Part shown: positions 43,347 through 50,903 of the stretch, in pieces
How positions within the stretch are numbered: the first letter of the stretch is position 1
Layout of the letters: every line of letters starts with the position of its first letter
Assembly: GCA_964023205.1 (NCBI GenBank)
Contig: OZ026841.1
Coordinates: 34,672,399-34,736,398 of the forward strand
DNA length: 64,000 bases
Source: Lutraria lutraria
Taxonomy: Eukaryota; Mollusca; Bivalvia; Venerida; Mactridae
Direction of reading: 5' to 3'
The notes under the pieces: generated by a model
Seen by the model: the letters and a program-made list of their open reading frames with translations, nothing else
Databases searched by the model: none
Told to the model about the DNA's origin: nothing
Made by a program: the position numbers and the translations under genes

Positions 43347-43629
43347 GGTCCGTATTCACAAAGCATCTTAAGTAATTTTTTAACTTAAGTTATATTTTTC
43401 CTTAAATTCGACTTTTTCCTGTTGTTACTCTGTTGTACTAATTTAAAGGAAGAAATCACAATAATATGATTTTATCTTTGTCCTAAAGATGCAAATTATA
43501 AAAATGATAATTCATTTTCACGCTTTTGATGACTGGTTTACAAACTTTTACCATGAAAACAATTTACACTTAAGCAAAAATTTCGACTTAAGTTAAAGAA
43601 AATCTTAAGATGCTTTTTGAATACGGACC
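43347..43629. repeat. MITE with GGTCCGTATTCA termini
   Basis: Begins GGTCCGTATTCACAAAGCAT and ends with the near-perfect reverse complement (ATGCTTTTTGAATACGGACC). 'cttaag' and 'acttaag' phrases are mirrored just inside. Length is 283 bp with no coding capacity. Flanks share 'ctt', a possible 3-bp target duplication. It lies 181 bp left of the Polinton. Confidence 0.75.
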
Positions 43630-43804
43630 CTTGTCTATAAGTCATCGAACGCAAAGTGATATTAGGCTGTACCTGTGTTGTAGTCGAACAAAAATGAGTA
43701 AAGAAAACATTTGGAAATAACTGAAACTATTTATTAAGACAGGTTAAGAAAGAGTTATTTATTATCAGTTCAAAATGAATTTTATGGATTTATAAAGATT
43801 AATA

Positions 43805-43810
43805 TTTAGT
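43805..43810. repeat. Target site duplication, left copy (tttagt)
   Basis: The six bases tttagt directly precede the left terminus and are repeated at 61154-61159. This is the expected 6-bp length for Polinton integrase. Confidence 0.93.
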
Positions 43811-44091
43811 AGTAGTGTATGGCGGTACCCTGGGTACCAATGGTGCGGCAGTCTGGGTACGCTTTGCATTGGTTTGGTACCCAGAAGTTTTCAAACTTTG
43901 CGCAAATTTGCACAAATTGGGATCAAATTGGAAATCAATGTTGTACCCCAAAATAGTATGAATTGAATTTAAGGAATTTTCTGGGTACTGTGTATGTGTG
44001 TGTATAGACTTAGACAATGAGAGAATTTTCTTTCGAAAAGACATGGTGGCCCTGAAAAGGGCCGTTGGTGGTCCTGAAAAGGACCGTTGGT
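43811..44091 (+). repeat. Polinton terminal inverted repeat, left
   Basis: 281 bp, identical to the reverse complement of 60873-61153 in every stretch compared. The outer 75 bp hold several TGGGTAC/GTACCCA words, including the palindrome GGTACCCTGGGTACC near 43824. The inner end holds two histone-like stem-loop sequences. The repeat therefore supplies the 3' end of the leftmost gene on the minus strand. Confidence 0.95.
44048..44085 (-). terminator. Tandem histone-type 3' stem-loops, left TIR
   Basis: On the minus strand, 26 nt after the stop codon of the gene ending at 44112, lie GGTCCTTTTCAGGACC (44070-44085) and GGCCCTTTTCAGGGCC (44048-44063). Each is a 6-bp stem with a TTTC loop, preceded by CAAC and followed by ACCA. 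This matches the replication-dependent histone mRNA stem-loop layout. A purine block GAAAGAAAA (44026-44034, minus) follows 13 nt after the second stem, where a U7 snRNA-binding downstream element would be. Function inferred; sequence match direct. Confidence 0.85.
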
Positions 44092-44111
44092 TGTGGCTGT
44101 TAGTCGGATCT

Positions 44112-44825
44112 TCATTTCTTTATTTCTTTACCATACTTGCCCCGAGGTTGTTTCTCAAGATCATGTTTTCGTTTCTTCGTTTCTGTCATCTCCGGTTTCT
44201 TTTTGTCATGCTCCGGTTTCTTTTTCTCATGCTCATGTTTTCGTTTCTTTGAATCATACATAAACTGTACAGGTACAATCATTTCTTGTGGCTTAAACCG
44301 TACTTCTTGATTTTTCATGAGTCTGACCATCTCTTGCATGACTTGATTCATCTGTACCATTTCTTCCTTGATACCTTGTAGAACAGACAATCCCGTTGTA
44401 GGCTTTGTATTAGACTGTGTTTTCGCCATAGGGGGCTGTGTATTCGTCATAGTGGGTTGTACATCTACCATAGGCTGTGTATTCGTCATAGTGGGTTGTA
44501 CATCTACCATAGGCTGTGTATTCGTCATAGTGGGTTGTACATCTACCATAGGCTGTGTATTCGTCATAGTGGGTTGTACATCTACCATGGGTTGTATCGG
44601 CTGTACATCTACCATAGGCTGTACATCTACCATGGACTGTTGACTGTATTGGCTGTACAGTGGTTGACTGTATTGGCTGTACTGTGGCTGCCTATACTGT
44701 AGTTGACCGTACTTTGGCTGATTGTACTTCGGCTGGTTGTAATGCATACCCGCATTTGGGTCTATCAACTCAGCCGATTCTAGTGCTTCTCTCAATACAT
44801 CGTATGGCATGTTGAAGGAATCCAT
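44112..44825 (-). CDS. Tyr/Gln-repeat, Lys-rich accessory protein
   Basis: A 237-residue protein of unknown function. The start at 44825 is chosen because a TATA box (44861-44868) lies about 36 nt upstream, leaving little room for a longer 5' end; the longer frame lacks an ATG start. Visible parts: a short N-terminal segment (DVLREALESAELIDP), a low-complexity Tyr/Gln/Pro region (NQPKY, QPQYSQYSQ units), and four tandem 13-residue repeats of the type MVDVQPTMTNTQP. Next come a predicted coiled coil (around KEEMVQMNQVMQEMVRLMK) and a strongly basic tail with KKRKHEHEKKK, a likely nuclear localisation signal. The composition is prion-like. It may be a nuclear nucleic-acid-binding or condensate-forming factor; this is inference. 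It is the leftmost gene and ends in histone-type stem-loops. Confidence 0.8.
   Translation of the reverse strand: MDSFNMPYDVLREALESAELIDPNAGMHYNQPKYNQPKYGQLQYRQPQYSQYSQPLYSQYSQQSMVDVQPMVDVQPIQPMVDVQPTMTNTQPMVDVQPTMTNTQPMVDVQPTMTNTQPMVDVQPTMTNTQPPMAKTQSNTKPTTGLSVLQGIKEEMVQMNQVMQEMVRLMKNQEVRFKPQEMIVPVQFMYDSKKRKHEHEKKKPEHDKKKPEMTETKKRKHDLEKQPRGKYGKEIKK
44435..44592 (-). repeat. 39-bp coding tandem repeat
   Basis: Four near-identical 39-bp units encode the MVDVQPTMTNTQP repeats of the leftmost gene, flanked by shorter MVDVQP units. Near-identity at DNA level shows recent expansion. Copy number probably varies between element copies. Confidence 0.85.
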
Positions 44826-44860
44826 GCTAGATAATGAAAAAATAGTGTCTGCGCCGGGGG

Positions 44861-44868
44861 TATTTATA
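44861..44868 (-). promoter_or_regulatory. TATA box of the leftmost gene
   Basis: TATAAATA on the minus strand, 36 nt upstream of the ATG at 44825. Two YCAAGGTCA sites (44902-44910 and 45001-45009) lie just upstream. Confidence 0.7.
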
Positions 44869-45032
44869 CTTTTTGCCTGCACGCGCCAGTGTTCTATTAG
44901 GTCAAGGTCAATTGTGAGAAGTTTTTTTGAATACGTGTGACACTTCAAGTTTTTACAAGTGTGACACTTCAAGTTTTTTTTTGAACAAGTGTTTGACACG
45001 TCAAGGTCAAGGTTATATTGTAGATATGCTTT

Positions 45033-45370
45033 GTACACATTATACAATTACAGCAATTTGAACACTGTACACATTATACTATCACAGCAATTTGAACACT
45101 GTACACATTATACTATCACAGCACTTTGCAGACTGTACATCATACTATCACAGCAATTTGAATACTGTACACATTATACTATCACAGCAATTTGAACACT
45201 GTACATCATACTATCACAGCAATTTGAACACTGTACACATCATACTATCACAGCAATTTGAATACTGTACACATTATACTATCACAGCAATTTGAATACT
45301 GTACACATTATACTATCACAGCAATTTGAATACTGTATACCTAATATATACTATCACAGCACTTTGCAGA
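45033..45370. repeat. 32-34-bp tandem array, about 10 copies
   Basis: Unit roughly gtacacattatactatcaca followed by gcaatttgaayact, repeated about ten times with 2-bp indels and base changes (variant units carry gcactttgcagact). It is close to the leftmost gene's promoter and outside any credible coding frame. Confidence 0.9.
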
Positions 45371-45623
45371 CATTTGTTGAAAATGATTGTACATCACATA
45401 CTAACACTTATATTTGTGGGGAAATACTTTGTTCTTCATACTAACACTTTGTATACATTTGTTGAAAATGATTGTACACATCATACTATCACTTATATGT
45501 GTAGGAAATGTTTATAGAAAACTTACCTCACACCGTCTATTTGTATTTGGTGTTATCAGATAGGACTGTAAATATACTAGTAATATTGACAATATGAGAA
45601 TGATTCTTTCTGAATTGTATGGG

Positions 45624-45661
45624 GGCCCTGAAAAGGGCCGTTGGTGGTCCTGAAAAGGACC
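45624..45661 (-). terminator. Tandem histone-type 3' stem-loops after the coiled-coil gene
   Basis: On the minus strand, about 20 nt after the stop codon at 45681, come GGTCCTTTTCAGGACC (45646-45661) then GGCCCTTTTCAGGGCC (45624-45639), with CAAC/ACCA flanks (the second is followed by CCCA). CAGAAAGAA follows about 11-13 nt later on the same strand, a good match in position and composition to a histone downstream element. No AATAAA was seen nearby. Confidence 0.85.
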
Positions 45662-45680
45662 GTTGGTGCTTGTATGGGGA

Positions 45681-46004
45681 TTAATGGCGTTGACCGCATC
45701 TCCCCATACAAGCGGGACACCACTTGTCCCATTTCTGGACATCCTTGGGGTCCGGTGTGGGTTGGTAGAGGTTCGACGGAACCTCTATTAACTCATCTTC
45801 CCAGTTCTCTGGGGTTGATTCTTGAGGGGTATCCCCCCAGTCCTCTTCCCCAGAGCTGACCACGACCTCCTCCGCGAACTTCTTTCCCTCTCTCAGGGTC
45901 TTCACCTCCAACCGCAGCTCTTCTAACTGCATCTCCAGTTGTTCAATATACAACCCTAAGGTTGTATACTTTCTCTTAATAATGTTAAGCGTGCGTTGCG
46001 ACAT
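45681..46004 (-). CDS. Small coiled-coil acidic protein with C-terminal Cys cluster
   Basis: 107 residues, start ATG at 46004. The N-terminal half (about residues 5-45) is a predicted coiled coil (YIEQLEMQLEELRLEVKTL). The middle is acidic (SSGEEDWGDTPQESTPENWEDE), and the end carries WCPACMGRCGQ, a possible metal-binding CxxCxxxC. I do not recognise the family. It is divergent from the gene at 46206, sharing a promoter region with four CCAAT boxes, and its transcript would end in two histone-like stem-loops. The intact frame and regulatory signals support a real gene. Confidence 0.75.
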   Translation of the reverse strand: MSQRTLNIIKRKYTTLGLYIEQLEMQLEELRLEVKTLREGKKFAEEVVVSSGEEDWGDTPQESTPENWEDELIEVPSNLYQPTPDPKDVQKWDKWCPACMGRCGQRH

Positions 46005-46205
46005 CTTGATACAGAATGAAATTAGATCAAGGCAAGGTCACTGACTCTCATATGATACAAGGACTCTGATTGGTCCATTTTAACGGTATTTCATTGGTCC
46101 ATTTTAACGGTATTTCATTGGTCTATTTTACTGGCATTTCATTGGTCTGTTCTAGGTCAGTGTTTTTTTCATGTTCCATAGCTCATTTATGTTTCATGAT
46201 TCAAC
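46005..46205. promoter_or_regulatory. Bidirectional promoter with four CCAAT boxes
   Basis: Between two divergent genes, ATTGGTC (CCAAT on the minus strand) occurs at 46069, 46093, 46117 and 46141, exactly 24 bp apart, within 24-bp tandem units (ATTGGTCCATTTTAACGGTATTTC). A near-consensus GCAAGGTCA lies at 46032-46040. No strong TATA box was found on either side. Phased CCAAT boxes in a divergent promoter recall H2A/H2B gene pairs bound by NF-Y; the functional analogy is inference. Confidence 0.8.
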
Positions 46206-46433
46206 ATGGGCAACTGCTTGAAAAGTTCTTCTGATGAACCTGATGAGTTACAAGAAGATGTTTGGGTGGTCAAGATGGGTAATTTGTACCCAGACTTGTC
46301 TGAATTCCAAGATGATAGTATTGTCAAGATGGATGTCAAGATGGGTAATTTATACCCTGACCTTGCCATCTTTTATGATGAGGATTTGAGAGCCAACTAT
46401 TGGCGATACCTATTTCTTGCAGAAATGCAATGA
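46206..46433 (+). CDS. Predicted myristoylated protein with two LYPDL motifs
   Basis: 75 residues, ATG at 46206. It begins MGNCLKSSS: Gly2 with a following Ser/Lys context fits N-myristoylation, and Cys4 is a likely palmitoylation site, so it is probably membrane-anchored on the cytosolic face. The rest is acidic. A segment KMGNLYPDL occurs twice, placing LYPDL at residues 27-31 and 49-53. LYPxnL is the established ALIX-binding late-domain motif used by some retroviruses to recruit ESCRT. The combination suggests a role in membrane-linked assembly or exit, but this is inference. I know of no named homologue. Divergent from 45681-46004; ends in a histone-like stem-loop. Confidence 0.75.
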   Translation: MGNCLKSSSDEPDELQEDVWVVKMGNLYPDLSEFQDDSIVKMDVKMGNLYPDLAIFYDEDLRANYWRYLFLAEMQ

Positions 46434-46443
46434 ATTACCCAAC

Positions 46444-46459
46444 GGCCCTTATTAGGGCC
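46444..46459 (+). terminator. Histone-type 3' stem-loop after the LYPDL gene
   Basis: GGCCCTTATTAGGGCC, a 6-bp stem with a TATT loop, begins 10 nt after the stop codon at 46433. It is preceded by CCCAAC and followed by ACCA, as in histone mRNAs. A purine-rich downstream element is not at the usual distance; the nearest candidate (caagcaaagacaaaag) is about 30 nt on. Single copy, weaker than the other sites. Confidence 0.7.
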
Positions 46460-46524
46460 ACCATATGTGTTAGATTCGTTTTATATCTCAAGCAAAGACA
46501 AAAGCATATTACATTGTCTATCAT

Positions 46525-46530
46525 TTTATT
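46525..46530 (-). terminator. Poly(A) signal of the zinc-knuckle gene
   Basis: AATAAA on the minus strand about 105 nt after the stop codon of the gene ending at 46635. No histone-like stem-loop follows this gene. Confidence 0.6.
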
Positions 46531-46634
46531 TTTGAAAACATTTATAAAGTACAACAAAGTACAACACAATACAATTCACTTAGTCTCCAATTTATACACA
46601 ATTGTCCAACACATTGTCCAACACATTGTCTGGA

Positions 46635-46985
46635 TTACACAAAGTCACTCACAGTTTTTGTTGGATTCTTTTTGTATTTACGTTTTTTCTTACTCTGTTC
46701 TGCGTCCTGCAGATCGACCTGTTCACCTTGTTTCTTAGGACAGTCTGCGATGAAATGTCCTTGTTCATGACAATAAAAACATTCATTGTTGAAGGGTTCC
46801 GTACAGCTTGTAGAATAATGTCCTTTCTTTCCACAACGATAACACTTGATATGATCCCATGTTACATTTTTCTGTCCACAGAGCTGATCCGCTAAGTTGT
46901 TAAGCTCTTTAATTTTCTTCTTTAATGAATACATCAAAGTTTGATCTCGGTTCTCTTCAACTTGGTTCATTTTAGGATCGCTCAT
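46635..46985 (-). CDS. Double CCHC zinc-knuckle protein
   Basis: 116 residues, ATG at 46985. After a helical N-terminal segment come two perfect CX2CX4HX4C zinc knuckles (CYRCGKKGHYSTSC and CFYCHEQGHFIADC), the single-stranded nucleic-acid-binding fold of retroviral nucleocapsid and CNBP proteins. A basic, Gln/Lys-rich tail (EQSKKKRKYKKNPTK) follows. It probably binds RNA or single-stranded DNA, for instance in replication or packaging; the exact role is unknown. It diverges from the DNA polymerase gene, with a TATA box on each strand in the 109-bp gap. It ends at an ordinary AATAAA. Confidence 0.85.
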   Translation of the reverse strand: MSDPKMNQVEENRDQTLMYSLKKKIKELNNLADQLCGQKNVTWDHIKCYRCGKKGHYSTSCTEPFNNECFYCHEQGHFIADCPKKQGEQVDLQDAEQSKKKRKYKKNPTKTVSDFV

Positions 46986-47094
46986 GTTGAAATGATAAAA
47001 AACGGACGGAGCGTACGTCTTTTATAGAGTGTCACGCGTTGTGACCTTGAACCCGAAGTATAAAAAACGGCGGAGAAGTTCTAAGATCATAATC
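46986..47094. promoter_or_regulatory. Divergent TATA promoters of zinc-knuckle and polymerase genes
   Basis: TATAAAAG on the minus strand (47019-47026) lies 34 nt before the ATG at 46985. TATAAAAAA on the plus strand (47059-47066) lies about 29-36 nt before the ATG at 47095. A TCAAGGTCA site (47042-47050, minus) sits between the two TATA boxes. These positions fix the start codons of both genes. Confidence 0.75.
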
Positions 47095-50000
47095 ATGTCA
47101 GATACCGACAGTACTAGTGGTGAGGATGAACCTCCAACTAAACGAAGTAAGGTTGAGCCTGTGCGCGACTATTATGACATACAGTCACGCATGGAAAGAA
47201 AGTCAAGAAAATTTAAGACTCAATCCAAAGTATATGATGTGACATTTCAACCGTATAATCAATCGTTTGAATTTACAAACAGGTTGTTTAATGATATGAT
47301 GGATCAACTCTACAAGAGATGTGAAGTGAAGTCGAATGATCGAGTTCGAGTATCTATTCTACATCCTGATTTGGACTTTGGAATACATGTTCCGTTTAAT
47401 AGGGCATCTCGTATTAGTGGAGATACATTATTGGATGAAATTGAACGTGTGGCACAAAGTAACCGTCAATTTAAAATTCATGATGGGGCGGCACAGATGG
47501 AAATTACGCATATTGCTATGCCACAGGGATCCGGAAAGAAAACGTTTAAAGCACCAAACTTATCCAGTATGCGGAAGTCAAAGACAAGTGTTGTGTGTAT
47601 TGACAATAGTAAAGACTCTATGTGTTTAGCTAAATCGATTGTGGTAGGACGGTGCAAAGTACATGAAAATCAAACCCCGGAATGGAAAAAACGATGGAAT
47701 TATGTACGTCACTCTAAGAAAAATCTTCAAAAATACGAAGCTGAAGCATTGTTGAACCAAGTGGGTATTTCATCGGATCAGTCGTGTGGTATAGAAGAAT
47801 ACCAAAAACTACAGGACTATCTCTATCCAGGCTATGTGATTAAAATCCATCCACAACATTATGGAAGTGAATTGTTATTCAAACCACCTGCTATGACTGA
47901 AAAAAGTCGTGTGATTCATATCTTTCACCATGATAATCATTATGACTGTATTGTATCCATTACCGGATTTCTCGGGCGGAGTTATTATTGTGAATGGTGT
48001 GATATCGGTTATGATCACCGTGAAGGACACCAGTGTAGCCATATTTGTCAGTGTTATGCTCACACCCTGTGCCCAGCAGGACAATCTATAAGATGTCCGG
48101 ATTGCCGTCGCCTATTCCAGAGTCAGGCATGTTTTGACAATCATAAAACAAAAACGGGAAAACAACGTAAAACCATTTGTGAATCCGTATGGAAATGTAA
48201 GAAATGTGGACAAAAGGTGATTGAAACGAAACGGAGTCACGTTTGCCCAGGGACAAAGAAATGCAGGTGTTGTAAAGCCATAGTAGGACCAGATCATGAC
48301 TGTTACATTCCAACGTATGAACCACCCAATAGAAAACAACCAGAAGTACCATTCATCTTTTTTGATTTTGAATGTCGTTTTGATTCTGGAGAACATATCC
48401 CTAATTTTTGTGTGGCTCAACGTGCTTGTGGTGACTGTATGTGTAAGTCAGTGAAAACTCCATGTGAGTATTGTGAAGAGGTGAATGAAGCCAGACAAAT
48501 GACATTCCGTGGTGAAAATACGTTACAACAATTCTGTACTTGGCTATTCCTCCCTACCCATCGAGGATCGACAGTGATAGCCCACAATGCTCAAGGCTAT
48601 GACGCTCAGTTTATTCTTAGATATGTGGTTACTCAGGGGACGGCGAAACCCCAGTTGATTATGAATGGTAGTAAAATCATTCAATTGAGAGTGCATGGAA
48701 TACGCATGATTGACTCCCTCAGTTTCCTGAGTATGCCTCTCTCCTATTTTCCCAATACATTTGGACTGACCGAGTTAGCCAAAGGATGGTTTCCATTCTA
48801 TGCAAACACCCTAGAGTATCAAGATTATGTGGGACCTTATTTACCGCTACACTTTTACAAACCGGATAGTATGAAACCAGAGCGACGTGAAGAGTTTTTA
48901 ACCTGGTACAATGAAAGAAAAGGTGACGTATTTGATTTTCAAAAGGAAATGGAGAAATACTGTCAATCGGATGTGGACATTTTAAGACGTGGGTGTGGAG
49001 AATTTCGTCAACAATTATTGGAAAGTGATCAAATAGATCCATTTACTGAAGCTACCACATTAGCTCAAGTGTGTAACAAAGCCTGGCGCAAAAATTCCAT
49101 GCCACCTCATAGTTTAGCCGTGATTTCTGATGCCGGGTATCCCAATAAAACCCGGTATTCCATGAAAGGCATACGTTGGCTACAAATGATGGCTGTCACC
49201 GAAGAGATACATATTCGACATGCCTTGAATAACAAAGGCGAAGTCAAAATTGGACCTTATTACGTGGATGGCTATTGTCAAGAGACCAACACCGTGTATG
49301 AATTCATGGGATGTTGGTACCATGGGTGCCCCACCTGTTTTCCTAACCGAAGTACCATCAATCCGTATACTTTGAGAAGCATGCAACAGGCCTATCACGA
49401 TACGTATAAACGACTGGAGTCTTTGAAAGAACAGGGGTACCCTGTTGTGGTCATGTGGGAATGTGAATTTGATCAGCGTTGTCAAAAGGATCCTACCTAT
49501 AAGACAAGAGTGGAACGATTCTATCATGGTCAAGAACCGATACAACCCAGGGAAGCTTTGTTCGGAGGTCGTACGAATGCCGTCCGACTGTATCATGAAG
49601 TAGACAACGATCAAGAAATCAAATATGTGGATATTTGTTCTCTCTATCCGTATGTGAACAAGTACAGGGCTTATCCGATAGGTCATCCAGTGATCATGAG
49701 TCAAGAACAAATTGATCAACAGCATATTGAGAAATACAAAGGACTGATTAAATGTCGTGTTCTACCCCCGCAAGATTTATGGATGCCTGTCTTACCCATA
49801 CACTGTAATAGTAAAATGGTGTTTACGCTATGCCGTACCTGTGCTGAGAAGGAGATGGATTATTGTACACATTCCCCGTATGAACGATTCTTGTTTGGCA
49901 CATGGACTCATGTTGAATTGGCTAAAGCTATTGCTTTAGGCTATCAAGTATCAAAAGTGTATCATGTATGGCACTGGGATGAATGGAGTACGGACGTCTA

Positions 50001-50886
50001 TCGGCAATACATTGACAAATACTTGAAAATGAAACAAGAGGCTAGTGGATATCCTCCAGGGGTGGATACGGAAGAGGCTCAAGATAAATTTAAACAAGAT
50101 TATTTTGAAGCAGAAGGAATTCGTTTGCAACAGGTGGAGAAAAATCCAGGAAAACGAGCTTTTGCCAAAACCATGCTGAATTGTCTCTGGGGTAAAAATG
50201 CTCAAACCAACCTCTTGCCTAAAACAGAGTATGTTCATCGATTGGACCAGTTCTACGGAATACTGAACGATCCTAAAAAGTCTGTGAAATATGCAGAGTG
50301 TTTTGATCATGATGAATTCGTGTTAATGAATTACACTGATGAATCGGACAAAGCAGACCCTCATTCATCAGCCAATCCTGTGGTGGCTTCATTTGTGACG
50401 GCTTATGCTCGATTAGAACTGTACAAAGTGCTTGAACCTCTAGGAAAGAGAGTATTGTATTTTGACACAGACAGTTGTATGTACATTCATGACCCTGATG
50501 GCTATAATGTTCCTATTATCTCCAGTCGATTGGGAAAATGGACAGATGAGGTACCAAAGGGTCGTATTGTGAGATATGTCTCTTTAGGTCCAAAGAACTA
50601 TGGCTATGAATACATTGAAAACGGTGAACTCCATCAAAAATGCAAAGTGAAAGGCATTACGTTAGACTACAATGCCACTCAACAAGTGAATTTCAATACG
50701 ATGGTGGATTGTGTGAAAGACAGACATCATTATTCGACCGTAGTTGAATATGCTTCTCGGATTAAACGTCATAAGGACAGAACCGTGACCAGTGAGAAAC
50801 AAGTCAAAACATTTCGTTCGGTATATACCAAACGTATTGTGGTCGAGAATCATATGACTGTGCCTTATGGTTATCTACATGACTGA
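47095..50886 (+). CDS. pPolB: Protein-primed family B DNA polymerase
   Basis: 1263 residues. Start taken at 47095, an ATG in good distance from a TATA box; the frame upstream lacks an ATG. It copies the element's own DNA, presumably from a terminal protein at the inverted repeats. Exonuclease motifs: FDFEC (Asp about 424), HNAQGYD (Asp about 503) and YCQSDVD (Asp about 626). Polymerase motifs: DICSLYP (about 846), KTMLNCLWGK (about 1025) and YFDTDS (about 1124). The N-terminal 300-400 residues contain several Cys/His zinc-binding clusters. EFMGCWYHGCP near 735 is a motif often seen in Polinton polymerases. All catalytic residues are present. It heads a rightward cluster with three small genes. 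Confidence 0.97.
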   Translation: MSDTDSTSGEDEPPTKRSKVEPVRDYYDIQSRMERKSRKFKTQSKVYDVTFQPYNQSFEFTNRLFNDMMDQLYKRCEVKSNDRVRVSILHPDLDFGIHVPFNRASRISGDTLLDEIERVAQSNRQFKIHDGAAQMEITHIAMPQGSGKKTFKAPNLSSMRKSKTSVVCIDNSKDSMCLAKSIVVGRCKVHENQTPEWKKRWNYVRHSKKNLQKYEAEALLNQVGISSDQSCGIEEYQKLQDYLYPGYVIKIHPQHYGSELLFKPPAMTEKSRVIHIFHHDNHYDCIVSITGFLGRSYYCEWCDIGYDHREGHQCSHICQCYAHTLCPAGQSIRCPDCRRLFQSQACFDNHKTKTGKQRKTICESVWKCKKCGQKVIETKRSHVCPGTKKCRCCKAIVGPDHDCYIPTYEPPNRKQPEVPFIFFDFECRFDSGEHIPNFCVAQRACGDCMCKSVKTPCEYCEEVNEARQMTFRGENTLQQFCTWLFLPTHRGSTVIAHNAQGYDAQFILRYVVTQGTAKPQLIMNGSKIIQLRVHGIRMIDSLSFLSMPLSYFPNTFGLTELAKGWFPFYANTLEYQDYVGPYLPLHFYKPDSMKPERREEFLTWYNERKGDVFDFQKEMEKYCQSDVDILRRGCGEFRQQLLESDQIDPFTEATTLAQVCNKAWRKNSMPPHSLAVISDAGYPNKTRYSMKGIRWLQMMAVTEEIHIRHALNNKGEVKIGPYYVDGYCQETNTVYEFMGCWYHGCPTCFPNRSTINPYTLRSMQQAYHDTYKRLESLKEQGYPVVVMWECEFDQRCQKDPTYKTRVERFYHGQEPIQPREALFGGRTNAVRLYHEVDNDQEIKYVDICSLYPYVNKYRAYPIGHPVIMSQEQIDQQHIEKYKGLIKCRVLPPQDLWMPVLPIHCNSKMVFTLCRTCAEKEMDYCTHSPYERFLFGTWTHVELAKAIALGYQVSKVYHVWHWDEWSTDVYRQYIDKYLKMKQEASGYPPGVDTEEAQDKFKQDYFEAEGIRLQQVEKNPGKRAFAKTMLNCLWGKNAQTNLLPKTEYVHRLDQFYGILNDPKKSVKYAECFDHDEFVLMNYTDESDKADPHSSANPVVASFVTAYARLELYKVLEPLGKRVLYFDTDSCMYIHDPDGYNVPIISSRLGKWTDEVPKGRIVRYVSLGPKNYGYEYIENGELHQKCKVKGITLDYNATQQVNFNTMVDCVKDRHHYSTVVEYASRIKRHKDRTVTSEKQVKTFRSVYTKRIVVENHMTVPYGYLHD

Positions 50887-50903
50887 CCTTGACCTTTTAG
50901 GTA

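Larger units (their letters stand above)
44870..45680. promoter_or_regulatory. Gene-free upstream region with repeats
   Basis: Lies upstream of the leftmost minus-strand gene. It contains two nuclear-receptor-like TCAAGGTCA sites, a doubled gtgacacttcaagttttt phrase (44938-44980), a 34-bp tandem array (45033-45370) and a second doubled phrase (ttgttgaaaatgattgtac at about 45373 and 45459). Its right part (45624-45661) holds the stem-loops of the next gene. No coding frame is credible here; frames across the array are repeat artefacts. Could hold an enhancer or replication function. Confidence 0.55.

Noticed and set aside
44048..44085. Stem-loops as simple bacterial-type terminators or MITE ends
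   Set aside because: They are not followed by T-runs, sit in sense orientation after four separate genes, and carry histone-specific flanks (CAAC/ACCA) and downstream purine elements.
44826..45047. Longer N terminus of the leftmost gene
   Set aside because: It begins with a non-ATG codon and would span the TATA box at 44861; the ATG at 44825 fits the promoter.
44368..45295. Plus-strand repeat-rich frames (91, 81, 68 and 67 codons)
   Set aside because: Shadows of the 39-bp coding repeat on the other strand and of the non-coding 34-bp array.
47029..47094. N-terminal extension of the DNA polymerase
   Set aside because: It starts with GTG and lies across the TATA box; the first usable ATG is 47095.
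48086..48420. Minus-strand frames inside the polymerase and capsid genes
   Set aside because: Antisense shadows of strongly supported coding regions without their own motifs.
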